The position numbers were made by a program, and so were the translations under genes. From Lysobacterales bacterium CG_4_10_14_3_um_filter_64_11 (GTDB taxonomy: Bacteria; Pseudomonadota; Gammaproteobacteria; Xanthomonadales; Xanthomonadaceae): DNA of 14,881 nucleotides. The notes beneath the pieces are model-generated. The model saw nothing but the letters and a program-made list of their open reading frames with translations. It made no database searches and had not been told where the DNA came from. Numbering within the stretch: position 1 is the stretch's first letter; every line of letters starts with the position of its first letter. The stretch lies in contig PFJA01000238.1 in assembly GCA_002782905.1 (NCBI GenBank), positions 3,577-18,457 of the forward strand. Reading direction: 5' to 3'. This document shows positions 1-6,670 of this stretch, piece by piece.

Positions 1-528
1 GGTAGCGCCGCTGGACACCAGATCGCAGATCGCGTCGGCCTTGCCCAGGCGCGGCGCGATTTCCACCGACCCGGACAATTCCACCACCTGCGCATCCACC
101 GCGTTCTGGCGCAACCAACGCCCCAGCAATTGCGGATAGCTGGTAGCGACCCGCTTGCCGGCCAAATCGCCCGGCCCATTCCATGGCCACTCCTGCGGCA
201 CCGCCAGCGACAACCGACAACCGCCAAAGCCGAGCTGACGAATGGCCTGATAGGCAGCCGGCAACGCCTGTTGTTCGCGCGCCACCGCCTGCTCCTCCAG
301 CACATTGTTGCCGACCACCCCGAGATCGCAGACCCCTTCGGCAATCAGGCCGGGAATGTCGTCATCACGCACCAGCAACAGATCGATCGGCAACGACTCG
401 CCAAAACAGAACAGCCGATCGCGGCTTTCGCGAAATGCGAGGCCGGCGCGTTCCAGCAGGTCACGTGCCGGTGCCGACAGGCGCCCGGACTTTTGAATGG
501 CAATTCGCAAACGCTCGCGCGATTTCAT
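1..528 (-). CDS. hisG: ATP phosphoribosyltransferase, N-terminal part (3' end off the left edge)
   Basis: HisG joins ATP and PRPP to give phosphoribosyl-ATP, the first and feedback-controlled step of histidine synthesis in the cytoplasm. The 176 visible codons begin at the ATG read from 528 and run off the window without a stop. They include RLRIAIQKSGRLS near the start, LLVRDDDIPGLIAEGVCDLGVVG around residues 50-70, FGGCRLSLAVP, and GKADAICDLVSSGAT at the edge. These blocks match the gammaproteobacterial long (about 300 aa) HisG form, although the regulatory C-terminus is outside the window. A weak GGA lies 6 bases before the ATG. The gene starts 29 bp after the TrpR-like gene on the same strand, so the two are probably co-transcribed, with the rest of the his operon presumably to the left. 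The identification is secure from the motifs. Confidence 0.95.
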   Translation of the reverse strand, partial: MKSRERLRIAIQKSGRLSAPARDLLERAGLAFRESRDRLFCFGESLPIDLLLVRDDDIPGLIAEGVCDLGVVGNNVLEEQAVAREQQALPAAYQAIRQLGFGGCRLSLAVPQEWPWNGPGDLAGKRVATSYPQLLGRWLRQNAVDAQVVELSGSVEIAPRLGKADAICDLVSSGAT

Positions 529-557
529 GGCGGTTCCAGCAGGTTCGGAAAGACGAT

Positions 558-881
558 TCAACGCGCCGTAGTGGCGCGCTGCGCGAGTTGATTCAGTGCA
601 TGGCGATAGCCGCCGCTGCCACTATCAAGGCAGCGGGCGATACGTCCGATGGTGGTGACGCTGACCGCGGTGCGCTCATGGATATCGCGGTAGGCGACGC
701 CCTCGATCAGCAATGGCACCACCCGCCAGCGATCGGCCAGCGCCTGCAATTCGGCCGGCGTGCACAGATCGACCAGGAACGCGCGCATTTGGGCCGGGCT
801 TTCCAGCGCCAGCAAGGCTTGCACCAGCCCGTTCAGGGCCCGGTTGTCGCCAGTCGCAGGTTTGATCGAACGCTTTTTCAT
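558..881 (-). CDS. TrpR/YerC-family transcriptional repressor heading the his operon
   Basis: This is a TrpR-fold DNA-binding protein of the YerC/YecD type, 107 aa from the ATG at 881. A GTG codon sits directly before it at 884, and neither start has a strong Shine-Dalgarno. The TrpR core LCTPAELQALADRW falls near residues 40-53. The recognition region, VSVTTIGRIARCLDSGSGGY, is near residues 73-92 and resembles the SxxTIxRVxRCLxxGxGGY signature of YerC proteins. The gene lies 29 bp upstream of hisG on the same strand. A palindrome stands just before its start codon (see the operator entry). By position I infer that it represses its own operon in response to histidine or a related signal. The ligand cannot be read from the sequence. 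TrpR itself is less likely, because the neighbours are his rather than trp genes. Confidence 0.88.
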   Translation of the reverse strand: MKKRSIKPATGDNRALNGLVQALLALESPAQMRAFLVDLCTPAELQALADRWRVVPLLIEGVAYRDIHERTAVSVTTIGRIARCLDSGSGGYRHALNQLAQRATTAR

Positions 882-892
882 CACGCACCAAT

Positions 893-910
893 GTAATAAC
901 GCGCTGTTAC
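893..910. promoter_or_regulatory. Candidate operator palindrome for the TrpR-like his regulator
   Basis: The 18 bases read GTAATAACGCGCTGTTAC, which fits GTAAyArCGCGyTrTTAC, with 14 of 18 positions symmetric. The palindrome ends 11 bp from the ATG of the TrpR-like gene and overlaps the expected transcription start. That is a suitable place for autorepression. TrpR operators are also palindromes of about this size with GTA/TAC ends. The assignment to this regulator is inferred from position. Confidence 0.55.
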
Positions 911-938
911 GTTAACACGACCCGACGCGCATGGTCAA
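909..938 (-). promoter_or_regulatory. Candidate promoter of the TrpR-like gene / his operon
   Basis: Read on the minus strand, TTGACC (938-933) gives a 5/6 match to the -35 box. After an 18-bp spacer, TAACGT (914-909) is a poor 3/6 match to the -10 box. The predicted start point falls inside the 893-910 palindrome, about 20 bases before the start codon. A weak -10 next to an operator suits a controlled promoter. This is pattern matching only. Confidence 0.35.
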
Positions 939-1051
939 TGCACCACTCGAGGCGTGCTGGATGAGCAGGTACGTGCGCTGGCCGCATTCGAGGCCGCGGG
1001 TGAGCGTGTCCCACAAGCATTGGCGCGCTCATAGGCTGCCGCGCGACAACC

Positions 1052-1080
1052 TTGACTTGGCCATATGTTGTACGTACGCT
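1052..1080 (+). promoter_or_regulatory. Candidate promoter/operator of the brnTA pair
   Basis: TTGACT (1052-1057) is a 5/6 -35 box. A 17-bp spacer leads to TACGCT (1075-1080, 3/6 to the -10 box). The 8-bp palindrome GTACGTAC (1070-1077) lies across the end of the spacer and the -10 box. Type II antitoxins with ribbon-helix-helix folds, such as BrnA, normally repress their own promoter through short palindromes, so this is a plausible BrnA site. The predicted transcript would begin at or next to the GTG at 1088, which would make it leaderless. Confidence 0.4.
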
Positions 1081-1087
1081 GTGCGAC

Positions 1088-1369
1088 GTGAATACGCTCT
1101 GCTTTGAATGGGATTCGCAAAAAGCCGAGGCCAACGCCAAGAAGCACGGCATCACCTTCGATGAGGCAACGTCGGTCTTCGCAGATGAACGCGCCAAACT
1201 CATTGATGATCCAGATCACTCTCACGCAGAAGATCGCTTCATTCTGCTTGGACTGAGCAGATCGCTCCGCCTGCTCGTCGTCTGTCACTGTTATCGCGAC
1301 CGGAACAATACGATCCGGCTCATCTCAGCCAGGAAGGCAACAGCAGCGGAATCGTTGCAGTACTCGTAA
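1088..1369 (+). CDS. brnT: BrnT-family toxin (DUF497), type II toxin-antitoxin
   Basis: BrnT is the toxin of the BrnT/BrnA pair. It has a RelE-like fold and is reported to act as a ribonuclease that slows translation. From the GTG at 1088 the protein has 93 residues and opens with MNTLCFEWDSQKAEANAKKHGITFDEA when split into its parts: the family blocks FEWDxxKAxxNxxKHG and TFDEAxxVF, then a central HAEDRFILLG block, and RLISARKAT near the end, which matches the family's RxISARxAT. A longer reading from TTG at 1052 is possible but would absorb the likely -35 and operator sequences. No Shine-Dalgarno precedes the GTG. The gene ends 10 bp before brnA. Base composition is visibly AT-richer than the flanking his and GGDEF genes, as expected for a mobile toxin-antitoxin module. 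Confidence 0.88.
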   Translation: MNTLCFEWDSQKAEANAKKHGITFDEATSVFADERAKLIDDPDHSHAEDRFILLGLSRSLRLLVVCHCYRDRNNTIRLISARKATAAESLQYS

Positions 1370-1379
1370 CGGTGCAATC

Positions 1380-1589
1380 ATGCGCAAAGAATACGATTTC
1401 TCCAAAGCACGAAAGAATCCATATGCCGCAAAGTTGAAGCGGCCCGTGACAATCCGGCTTGATGAGTCGTCGATTGCCTACTTCAAGGAGGTCTCCGAGG
1501 AAGTGGGCATTCCGTATCAGAGCCTGATCAACTTGTATTTGCGCGACTGTGCCGCCGCGCATCGCAAGCTTAATCTCGACTGGAAGTAA
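1380..1589 (+). CDS. brnA: BrnA-family antitoxin (CopG-like)
   Basis: BrnA binds and neutralises BrnT and, through a ribbon-helix-helix DNA-binding domain, represses the operon. The product has 69 aa. It begins MRKEYDFSKARKNPYAAKLK, the typical YDFSxAxxNPYxxxLK opening of this family. RPVTIRLDESSIAYFKEVS follows as the strand and first helix of the ribbon-helix-helix, then GIPYQSLINLYLRDCA as the second helix. The start is the ATG 10 bp after the brnT stop, with only a weak GGTG before it, so translation may be coupled to brnT. The toxin-first order is normal for this family. The length and all motifs look intact, so the pair is probably functional. Confidence 0.9.
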   Translation: MRKEYDFSKARKNPYAAKLKRPVTIRLDESSIAYFKEVSEEVGIPYQSLINLYLRDCAAAHRKLNLDWK

Positions 1590-1652
1590 CTCCGCAGCGG
1601 GCAAGGTCAGGCTCGCGTCGGTTTCGGATTGGTTCGCTTGAGAATATGGGTG

Positions 1653-1678
1653 TCCAGGGCTGCCCTCCAGGGCTGCCC
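1653..1678. repeat. 13-bp perfect tandem duplication downstream of brnA
   Basis: TCCAGGGCTGCCC occurs twice in succession (1653-1665 and 1666-1678), followed by a partial third unit, AAGGCTGCC. It lies in the 181-bp gap between brnA and the convergent small membrane gene. I see no clear terminator in this gap. The repeat may be replication slippage at an insertion scar, but nothing proves that. Confidence 0.6.
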
Positions 1679-1770
1679 AAGGCTGCCATTTTCTCTCTTG
1701 GGTCGGCCACTGGCCGAAGCACGTGCAGACGCCGAGCGAACGCGCGACTCGCCACGTGGTCAGCGCGCCG

Positions 1771-1959
1771 TCAGGGGACTTTGAGGTGTACGAAACTGCC
1801 AGACGTAAGAAATCCGGCGATGAGAAGCAGACGAAAGGCGACCCAGTAGCGCAAGTACGGTAAATCGAAGGTCTCCGGCATCGTGATATTCCACAGCCAC
1901 TGAAATATTGCGGCGCCAACCAGCAGAAATGATGCAACTAAAAGCAGGAAGAACAGCAT
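1771..1959 (-). CDS. Small hydrophobic membrane protein of unknown function (62 aa)
   Basis: This is a 62-aa protein with a hydrophobic segment at residues 1-22 (LFFLLLVASFLLVGAAIF). A loop follows that includes WNITMPETFDLPYLRYW, then a second hydrophobic segment at about residues 41-57 (WVAFRLLLIAGFLTSGSFV). The pattern Trp-Asn-x-x-Met-Pro then Tyr-Trp-x-Ala-Phe-Arg-Leu-Leu-Leu resembles short two-helix proteins I have seen called hypothetical in gammaproteobacteria, but I cannot attach a function. The ATG at 1959 has a G-rich Shine-Dalgarno (GGGGGT) about 4 bases upstream, which supports the start. The gene converges on brnA and diverges from the GGDEF gene. Confidence 0.6.
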   Translation of the reverse strand: MLFFLLLVASFLLVGAAIFQWLWNITMPETFDLPYLRYWVAFRLLLIAGFLTSGSFVHLKVP

Positions 1960-1990
1960 GGGACCCCCAGATGGGCTATGTGAGCACGCC

Positions 1991-2012
1991 GGGGTCAGGT
2001 CTTGTATTGATA
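1991..2012 (+). repeat. Possible dispersed-repeat remnant (GGGGTCAGGTCTTG motif)
   Basis: GGGGTCAGGTCTTGTATT starts at 1991. From memory, close variants of GGGGTCAGGTCTTG recur in intergenic DNA of many gammaproteobacteria, often near REP-associated (Y1-family) transposases. Only one copy is visible here and there is no transposase in the window. The motif sits in the promoter region shared by the small membrane gene and the GGDEF gene and could contribute to either. The link to transposons is recollection, not something this window shows. Confidence 0.35.
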
Positions 2013-2132
2013 AACCGCACTACTGAGCGCGAGCGGACGAAAAGTACATCGGCACACTGGGGCAAGCGGCCCCAACGTGGCGCGACGCTGGCATTCAGGG
2101 TAATGTTTGCGTCGAGGGGTTGGGGGATTCGG

Positions 2133-3965
2133 ATGGATCTAAAGCGTGTCGAACCGGTTGCGCGATGGTGCGTTGCCGCATTGGCGTTGGCTTTATCGGT
2201 TAGCGCCCCGGCGTGGTCGACGCAAACCCACATCGATCAGGCCACTACGAAAATCGATCTGCGCGACGACTCGACCTGGCTACTCGACGAACACGCCGAT
2301 CAAAGCGCCGAGGCCATGTTCGAGCGGGTCGATGCCGGCAGTTTTCGGCCACTGCCGGCAAACGGCCCCGCGTTCGGTTTTCATGATGGTGCATTCTGGC
2401 TGCACAGCAGTGTGCTCAATCGCAGCGGTGCCGATCAACGCTGGCTGCTGGTGTTGTCTTATGCGTTGATCGACTCCCTCGATTTGTACCTGCGCTACCC
2501 CGATGGCCGGATCGAGCACCAGGTGTCGGGAGACACTCTCAGCTTTGCCGCACGCGCGGTACGCTACCGCCATCCCAATTTCTGGGTCGACATCGGCAAC
2601 GGCGAGGATGTCGACCTGCTGTTGCGGGCGCAGAGCCGCAGCTCGATCCAGTTGCCGCTGATGATCTATTCACCCACCGCGTTTGCCGAAATGGCGCACC
2701 GCACGCAACTGGGCCTCGGCATTTACTACGGCATCCTGCTGGGCCTGCTGCTGTACAACCTGATCCTGTGGCTATCGCTGCGCGATGCCAATCACCTGTG
2801 GTATGTGCTGCATCTGACCGGAATCGGGTTGATCAGCGCCTGTATCTACGGCCTTGCGTTCGAATGGCTGTGGCCGCAATCCCCGTGGCTGGCCAACCAG
2901 TCGGTGCCCATGGCCATCGCCCTCGCACAACTGGCGATGCAGCAGTTCGCGCGGCGTTTTCTCGACTTGCGTCGCATCTGGCCGATCGGCGATCGCGTCG
3001 CGCAAGGTTTTCTGGCGTTGTACGCGGTGCTCGCCATCGCCGCGCTGGCGTTGCCTTACCGCACCGCTGTGTTGATCGGTACCGCGCTGGTGTTTCCGGG
3101 CGTGGTTTTCATCCTGATCGAAGGCATCTATGCCACCCGCCACGGTTACCGGGCCGCACGGCTGTTCCTGCTGTCGTGGTCGATCCTGCTGTTGGGTTCG
3201 GTGGCATATGCGATGGTGTCGTTTGGCGTGCTGCCAAAAACCCTGCTCACCGAATACGGCATCCAGATCGGTTCGACGTTCGAAATGCTGGGTTTGTCGT
3301 TTGCGCTGGCCTACCGCTACGTTGCCTTGCGCAGCGAAAACGAGCGCATCATCCAGTCCGCGCGGAACCAGTTGGAGCAGCGCGTCGCCGAACGCACCGG
3401 CGAATTGCAAAGCGCGCTGGAGCAACTCGCCGACGCCAATGCACGCCTGCGTCAACTCAACCGTCACGACCCACTGACCGGCGCCTACAACCGCAGCCAT
3501 GTCAGTGAAAGCTACGAGTGCATGCTCAAGCAAGTACAGTACGACCAGCAGCATCTCGGCATCCTGATTGTCGACGTGGATCACTTCAAGTCGATCAACG
3601 ATAGCTACGGCCACCTCGCCGGCGATGAGTGCCTGCGCGAAGTGGCCATGCGCATCAAAACCACGTTGCACGACGAGCGCTGCGTGGTTGCGCGATTCAG
3701 CGGCGAGGAGTTCGTCATCCTGTCGCCGTGCATCGACTGGAATGACCTGTGCGCCATCGGTGAGCACCTGCGCCAGCAGTTTGCCGCCAGCCCGCTGGTG
3801 TGTCAGGGCATGGCGATGACGATCTCGGTCAGCATCGGCGTGCACCTGATCGACCCGCATGCACCGGAACCGTTGGATCGGGCGCTGACATTCGCAGACC
3901 ACGCCTTGACGGCCGCCAAGAAGGCGGGCCGCAATAGCGTCATGGGCAGCAACGCCATCGGCTGA
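2133..3965 (+). CDS. 7TMR-DISM sensor with GGDEF domain (putative diguanylate cyclase)
   Basis: This is a 610-aa inner-membrane signalling protein. Residues 1-30 look like a signal peptide (WCVAALALALSVSAPAWS). About 45-180 form the periplasmic 7TMR-DISMED2 sensor, which is often carbohydrate-binding-like (GAFWLHSSVLN, YPDGRIEHQ). About 190-400 form seven membrane helices beginning GIYYGILLGLLLYNLIL. About 400-442 form a coiled coil, and about 445-605 form a GGDEF domain with DPLTGAYNR, VDVDHFKSIND and SIGVH. The signature motif is SGEEF instead of GGDEF or GGEEF. The RxxD inhibitory site that normally precedes it reads DERC, so product inhibition is probably absent. The metal-binding and catalytic acidic residues remain, so activity is possible. 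The ATG at 2133 was chosen over an in-frame upstream extension because it has GGGGG 6 bases before it and begins the signal peptide. The gene stops 15 bp from the convergent AidB-like gene. Confidence 0.9.
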   Translation: MDLKRVEPVARWCVAALALALSVSAPAWSTQTHIDQATTKIDLRDDSTWLLDEHADQSAEAMFERVDAGSFRPLPANGPAFGFHDGAFWLHSSVLNRSGADQRWLLVLSYALIDSLDLYLRYPDGRIEHQVSGDTLSFAARAVRYRHPNFWVDIGNGEDVDLLLRAQSRSSIQLPLMIYSPTAFAEMAHRTQLGLGIYYGILLGLLLYNLILWLSLRDANHLWYVLHLTGIGLISACIYGLAFEWLWPQSPWLANQSVPMAIALAQLAMQQFARRFLDLRRIWPIGDRVAQGFLALYAVLAIAALALPYRTAVLIGTALVFPGVVFILIEGIYATRHGYRAARLFLLSWSILLLGSVAYAMVSFGVLPKTLLTEYGIQIGSTFEMLGLSFALAYRYVALRSENERIIQSARNQLEQRVAERTGELQSALEQLADANARLRQLNRHDPLTGAYNRSHVSESYECMLKQVQYDQQHLGILIVDVDHFKSINDSYGHLAGDECLREVAMRIKTTLHDERCVVARFSGEEFVILSPCIDWNDLCAIGEHLRQQFAASPLVCQGMAMTISVSIGVHLIDPHAPEPLDRALTFADHALTAAKKAGRNSVMGSNAIG

Positions 3966-3980
3966 GTGTGCGGCGCGTGC

Positions 3981-5612
3981 TCAGGGCAGACGGGCGGCGA
4001 TCGCTTGCCAATCGAACCCCGCGGCCAGGGTGCCGAACGCCTGCCGCCGGCCAGCAGCGAGCCGGCTGGCGCAGAACGCCACCGCCAGCGGCGAACGGGC
4101 GCGCAGCAGGGTTGCGGCCTGTACGGCGATGGCGATCCGCTCGACCAGTGCCCGCGCAATCGGTTCAAGTTCACCCGGACGCGCCAACAACGCCGCCAGC
4201 GCGGCGGCCTCGGCATCGAGCGCGTCGTTATCACCGGCGACAGCCGCCAGTTCATCCAGCAGCGCCGCACGCGCTTCGGGTTCGCGCGCCAGTGTCCGCA
4301 GCACATCCAGGCACTGGATATTGCCGCAGCCTTCCCAGATCGAATTGAGCGGCGCTTCGCGATACAGCCGCGCCAGCATCGCCCCCTCGACATAGCCGGC
4401 ACCACCGAGGCATTCCTGTGCTTCGTTGACGAACGCCGGTGCGCGTTTGCACACCCAGTATTTGCCGACCGCCGTTGCCAGCCGCGCGAACGCCGCTTCG
4501 CGTGGCTCGCGGCCACCGCCATCAACGGCGCGCGCCACCCGCATCGCCAGCACCATCGCCGCTTCCGATTCCAGCGCCAGATCGGCCAACACATTGCGCA
4601 TCAGCGGCTGATCGATCAAATGCTTGCCGAACGCCTGCCGCTGGCGCGCGTGGTGCGCCGCCTGGGTCAGCGCCATGCGCATTTCCGCTGCCGAACCGAT
4701 CAAACATTCCAGCCGTGTCAGCGCCACCATTTCAAGGATGGTGGCAACGCCCCTGCCCTCGTCGCCGATGCGATGCGCGAAGGCGTTGCAGAACTCGACT
4801 TCGCTCGACGCGTTCGACCAATTGCCGAGCTTGTCCTTGAGCCGCATGATGCGCAGCGCATTGGCGCTGCCATCGGGCCGCCAACGCGGCAACAGCAAGC
4901 AAGTCAGCCCACCCGCTGCTTGTGCCAGCACCAGAAACGCATCCGACATCGGCGCCGACATGAACCACTTGTGGCCGATCAGCGTGTAGCTGCCGTCACT
5001 GGCGACGCTGGCGCGGGTGCTGTTGGTGCGCACATCCGAGCCGCCCTGCTTCTCGGTCATGCCCATGCCGAAGGTGACGCCCATTTTTTCCGCCATCGGC
5101 CGATTGCGCGGGTCGTAATGTGCGGCGCTGGCCTTGCTCAGCCATTGCGGGTCGATGCCACTGGCCTTGGCCAGCACCGGATAGGCGGCGTAACTCATGG
5201 TCAGCGGGCAACTGGTGCCCTGCTCGGCCTGGTGGTGCAGGTACGACAGCACCGCACGCGCAACCTGCGCGCCGGGCTGCGGGTCACGCCAGGCAAACGC
5301 ATGCACGCCATGCTCAACGCCGAGCTGCATCAGGCGATGATAGGCGGGGTGATACTCGATCTCATCGACGCGATGGCCGTAGCGATCATGGCTGCGCAAC
5401 TGCGGCCGAAAGCGATTGGCATCCACGCCCAAATCGAGCCCCTCGCGGGCCATGACTGCGCCATAGGCGACCAGTGCCGGTTCGGCCCAGGCCGCGCCGT
5501 CGCGCGCCACCGCTTCGCACAACGCCAGGTCGCGGGTATAGAGGTTATCTGGCGCAAATGGCTCGGGTTGATTCTCAACCGTGTGGGTCTGGAACGGTTC
5601 TAGCGCGATCAT
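3981..5612 (-). CDS. AidB-like acyl-CoA dehydrogenase family flavoprotein
   Basis: This is a 543-aa flavoprotein of the acyl-CoA dehydrogenase superfamily, AidB/isovaleryl-CoA dehydrogenase-like subgroup. E. coli AidB is of nearly the same length and belongs to the adaptive response to DNA alkylation. Others in the group are annotated as degradative dehydrogenases, and the sequence alone does not decide between these roles. Visible features are the FAD-region block MTEKQGGSD at 185-193, GHKWFMSAP near 213, RLKDKLGNWSNASSEVEF at 257-274, and NSIWEGCGNIQCLDVLR at 423-439, whose Glu427 occupies the usual catalytic base position. The ATG at 5612 is fixed by a strong AAGGAG 6 bases upstream; a longer in-frame reading lacks such a site. 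The gene stands alone on its strand, 15 bp from the convergent GGDEF gene, with no room for a terminator between them. Confidence 0.9.
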   Translation of the reverse strand: MIALEPFQTHTVENQPEPFAPDNLYTRDLALCEAVARDGAAWAEPALVAYGAVMAREGLDLGVDANRFRPQLRSHDRYGHRVDEIEYHPAYHRLMQLGVEHGVHAFAWRDPQPGAQVARAVLSYLHHQAEQGTSCPLTMSYAAYPVLAKASGIDPQWLSKASAAHYDPRNRPMAEKMGVTFGMGMTEKQGGSDVRTNSTRASVASDGSYTLIGHKWFMSAPMSDAFLVLAQAAGGLTCLLLPRWRPDGSANALRIMRLKDKLGNWSNASSEVEFCNAFAHRIGDEGRGVATILEMVALTRLECLIGSAAEMRMALTQAAHHARQRQAFGKHLIDQPLMRNVLADLALESEAAMVLAMRVARAVDGGGREPREAAFARLATAVGKYWVCKRAPAFVNEAQECLGGAGYVEGAMLARLYREAPLNSIWEGCGNIQCLDVLRTLAREPEARAALLDELAAVAGDNDALDAEAAALAALLARPGELEPIARALVERIAIAVQAATLLRARSPLAVAFCASRLAAGRRQAFGTLAAGFDWQAIAARLP

Positions 5613-5691
5613 TGCCGGCTCCTTGCATGCAGACAGGCCATTGTGCGCGATCGCGGGCCGCCGAGCATCGCCCACAGCGGCACCACATCAC

Positions 5692-5898
5692 CTGTGGGAG
5701 CGCGCCTGCGCGCGAAGCTTTCACCATGTTGTTCGCCGGCAGGCCGGCTGCCAAAACAAAAAAACGGGTCTCTGCCTTTGTCGGAGCCACCCTGTGGGCG
5801 ACCCGCGTGCACCCCGGCTGGAAGAATAGGGTCGCTCGCAGGGTACTCCTACAAAAAACGAAGCTCTGCTGTGGGAGGGAGCCCCCTGCGCGTGACCC
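5692..5898. repeat. Cluster of four degenerate REP-like palindromes
   Basis: Four related units follow the pattern TGTrGGAGC...CTG...GCGACCC typical of Pseudomonas/Xanthomonas REP elements. They lie at 5692-5718 (+), 5778-5804 (+), 5829-5853 (-, best match, beginning TGTAGGAGTACCCTG) and 5869-5898 (+). They fill the 291-bp gap between the AidB-like gene start and the MTI phosphorylase stop, which contains no gene. Runs of A/T (5757-5764 and 5852-5858) lie beside two units and could help end transcription of the rlmD-to-phosphorylase operon. No REP-associated transposase is in the window. Confidence 0.7.
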
Positions 5899-5903
5899 AA
5901 CAC

Positions 5904-6668
5904 TCAGGCACGTGCAAGCGCGGCGATGACTGCCGGCAAATGCCGCGACGCCTGATCCAGATTGGCGTGCACTTCATCCATGGTGATTGCGTGCGGCTGC
6001 GGGTCGCAGCCAGCAGCCCAGTTGGCAACCAGCGCCAGGCAGGCGTAGTGCAGATCAAGCTCACGGGCGAGTGCGGCTTCGGGCATGCCGGTCATGCCGA
6101 CCAGATCGCAGCCATCGCGGCGCATGCGGGCGATCTCGGCATTGGTTTCCAGACGCGGCCCCTGGGTGACGCCATAGCAACCGTCATCGACCACGTCGAC
6201 ACCAGCCTGCTGCGCGGCGGCCAACAACTGCGCGCGCAATGCCGGGGTATACGGCGCGCCCATATCGACATGCTGCACCGGCGTATCGGCTTCCTCGCAG
6301 AAGGTGCCAACGCGGCCCCAACTATAATCGATCAACTGCTCGGGCACGCCGAGCATGGCCGGGCCGTAGTGCGCGCTGATGCCGCCGACCGCATTGATCG
6401 CCAGCACGCGCTGCGCGCCGATCGCGTGCAAGGCCCAGACATTGGCGCGGTAATTGATGCGGTGCGGTGGCAGGTGGTGCCCTTCGCCGTGACGAGCAAG
6501 AAATGCCACCCGCGCGCCACCCATCAGCCCAATGCGAATCGGCGCCGAGGGCTCGCCGTACGGGGTATCGATGCGCAATTCGCGCGCCTCGCGCAGCGCT
6601 TCCAGCGCATACACCCCGGTGCCGCCGAACACGGCAAGGGCGAGGTCATCGAATCGCGGCGTTGTCAT
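5904..6668 (-). CDS. S-methyl-5'-thioinosine phosphorylase (MTAP/PNP family)
   Basis: This 254-aa purine nucleoside phosphorylase of the MTAP group is probably specific for methylthioinosine (MTI), like Pseudomonas aeruginosa PA3004. It would split MTI with phosphate into hypoxanthine and methylthioribose-1-phosphate, after deamination of methylthioadenosine. Visible features are the phosphate-binding FGGTGVY at 14-20, RHGEGHHLPPHRINYRAN at 59-76, AINAVGGI at 90-97, QGPRLETNAEI at 169-179, and VGMTGMPEAALARELDL at 190-206. LVANWAAG at 213-220 has Asn216 where adenosine-type MTAPs carry Asp, which favours a 6-oxopurine substrate. Translation starts at the ATG at 6668, leaving 2 bases after the hpt stop, so the two genes are translationally coupled. 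The hpt neighbour supports hypoxanthine as product. A general MTA phosphorylase remains an alternative. Confidence 0.85.
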   Translation of the reverse strand: MTTPRFDDLALAVFGGTGVYALEALREARELRIDTPYGEPSAPIRIGLMGGARVAFLARHGEGHHLPPHRINYRANVWALHAIGAQRVLAINAVGGISAHYGPAMLGVPEQLIDYSWGRVGTFCEEADTPVQHVDMGAPYTPALRAQLLAAAQQAGVDVVDDGCYGVTQGPRLETNAEIARMRRDGCDLVGMTGMPEAALARELDLHYACLALVANWAAGCDPQPHAITMDEVHANLDQASRHLPAVIAALARA

Positions 6669-6670
6669 GT

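Noticed and set aside
961..1170. Plus-strand open frame upstream of and overlapping brnT
   Set aside because: No ribosome site or family motif. It reads out of frame through brnT and the proposed promoter.
2059..2075. Six-base-pair hairpin TGGGGC/GCCCCA upstream of the GGDEF gene
   Set aside because: It is short, has no U-tract, and is expected by chance in GC-rich DNA.
2772..3902. Long minus-strand open frame (376 codons) opposite the GGDEF gene
   Set aside because: It is the antisense shadow of a GC-rich gene. Its translation is rich in Arg, Gln and His without domains, whereas the plus-strand frame has clear 7TMR-DISM and GGDEF motifs.
3966..5603. Plus-strand open frame of 545 codons opposite the AidB-like gene
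   Set aside because: The composition is low-complexity Arg/Gln/His and there are no motifs. The minus strand has a strong ribosome site and family motifs throughout.
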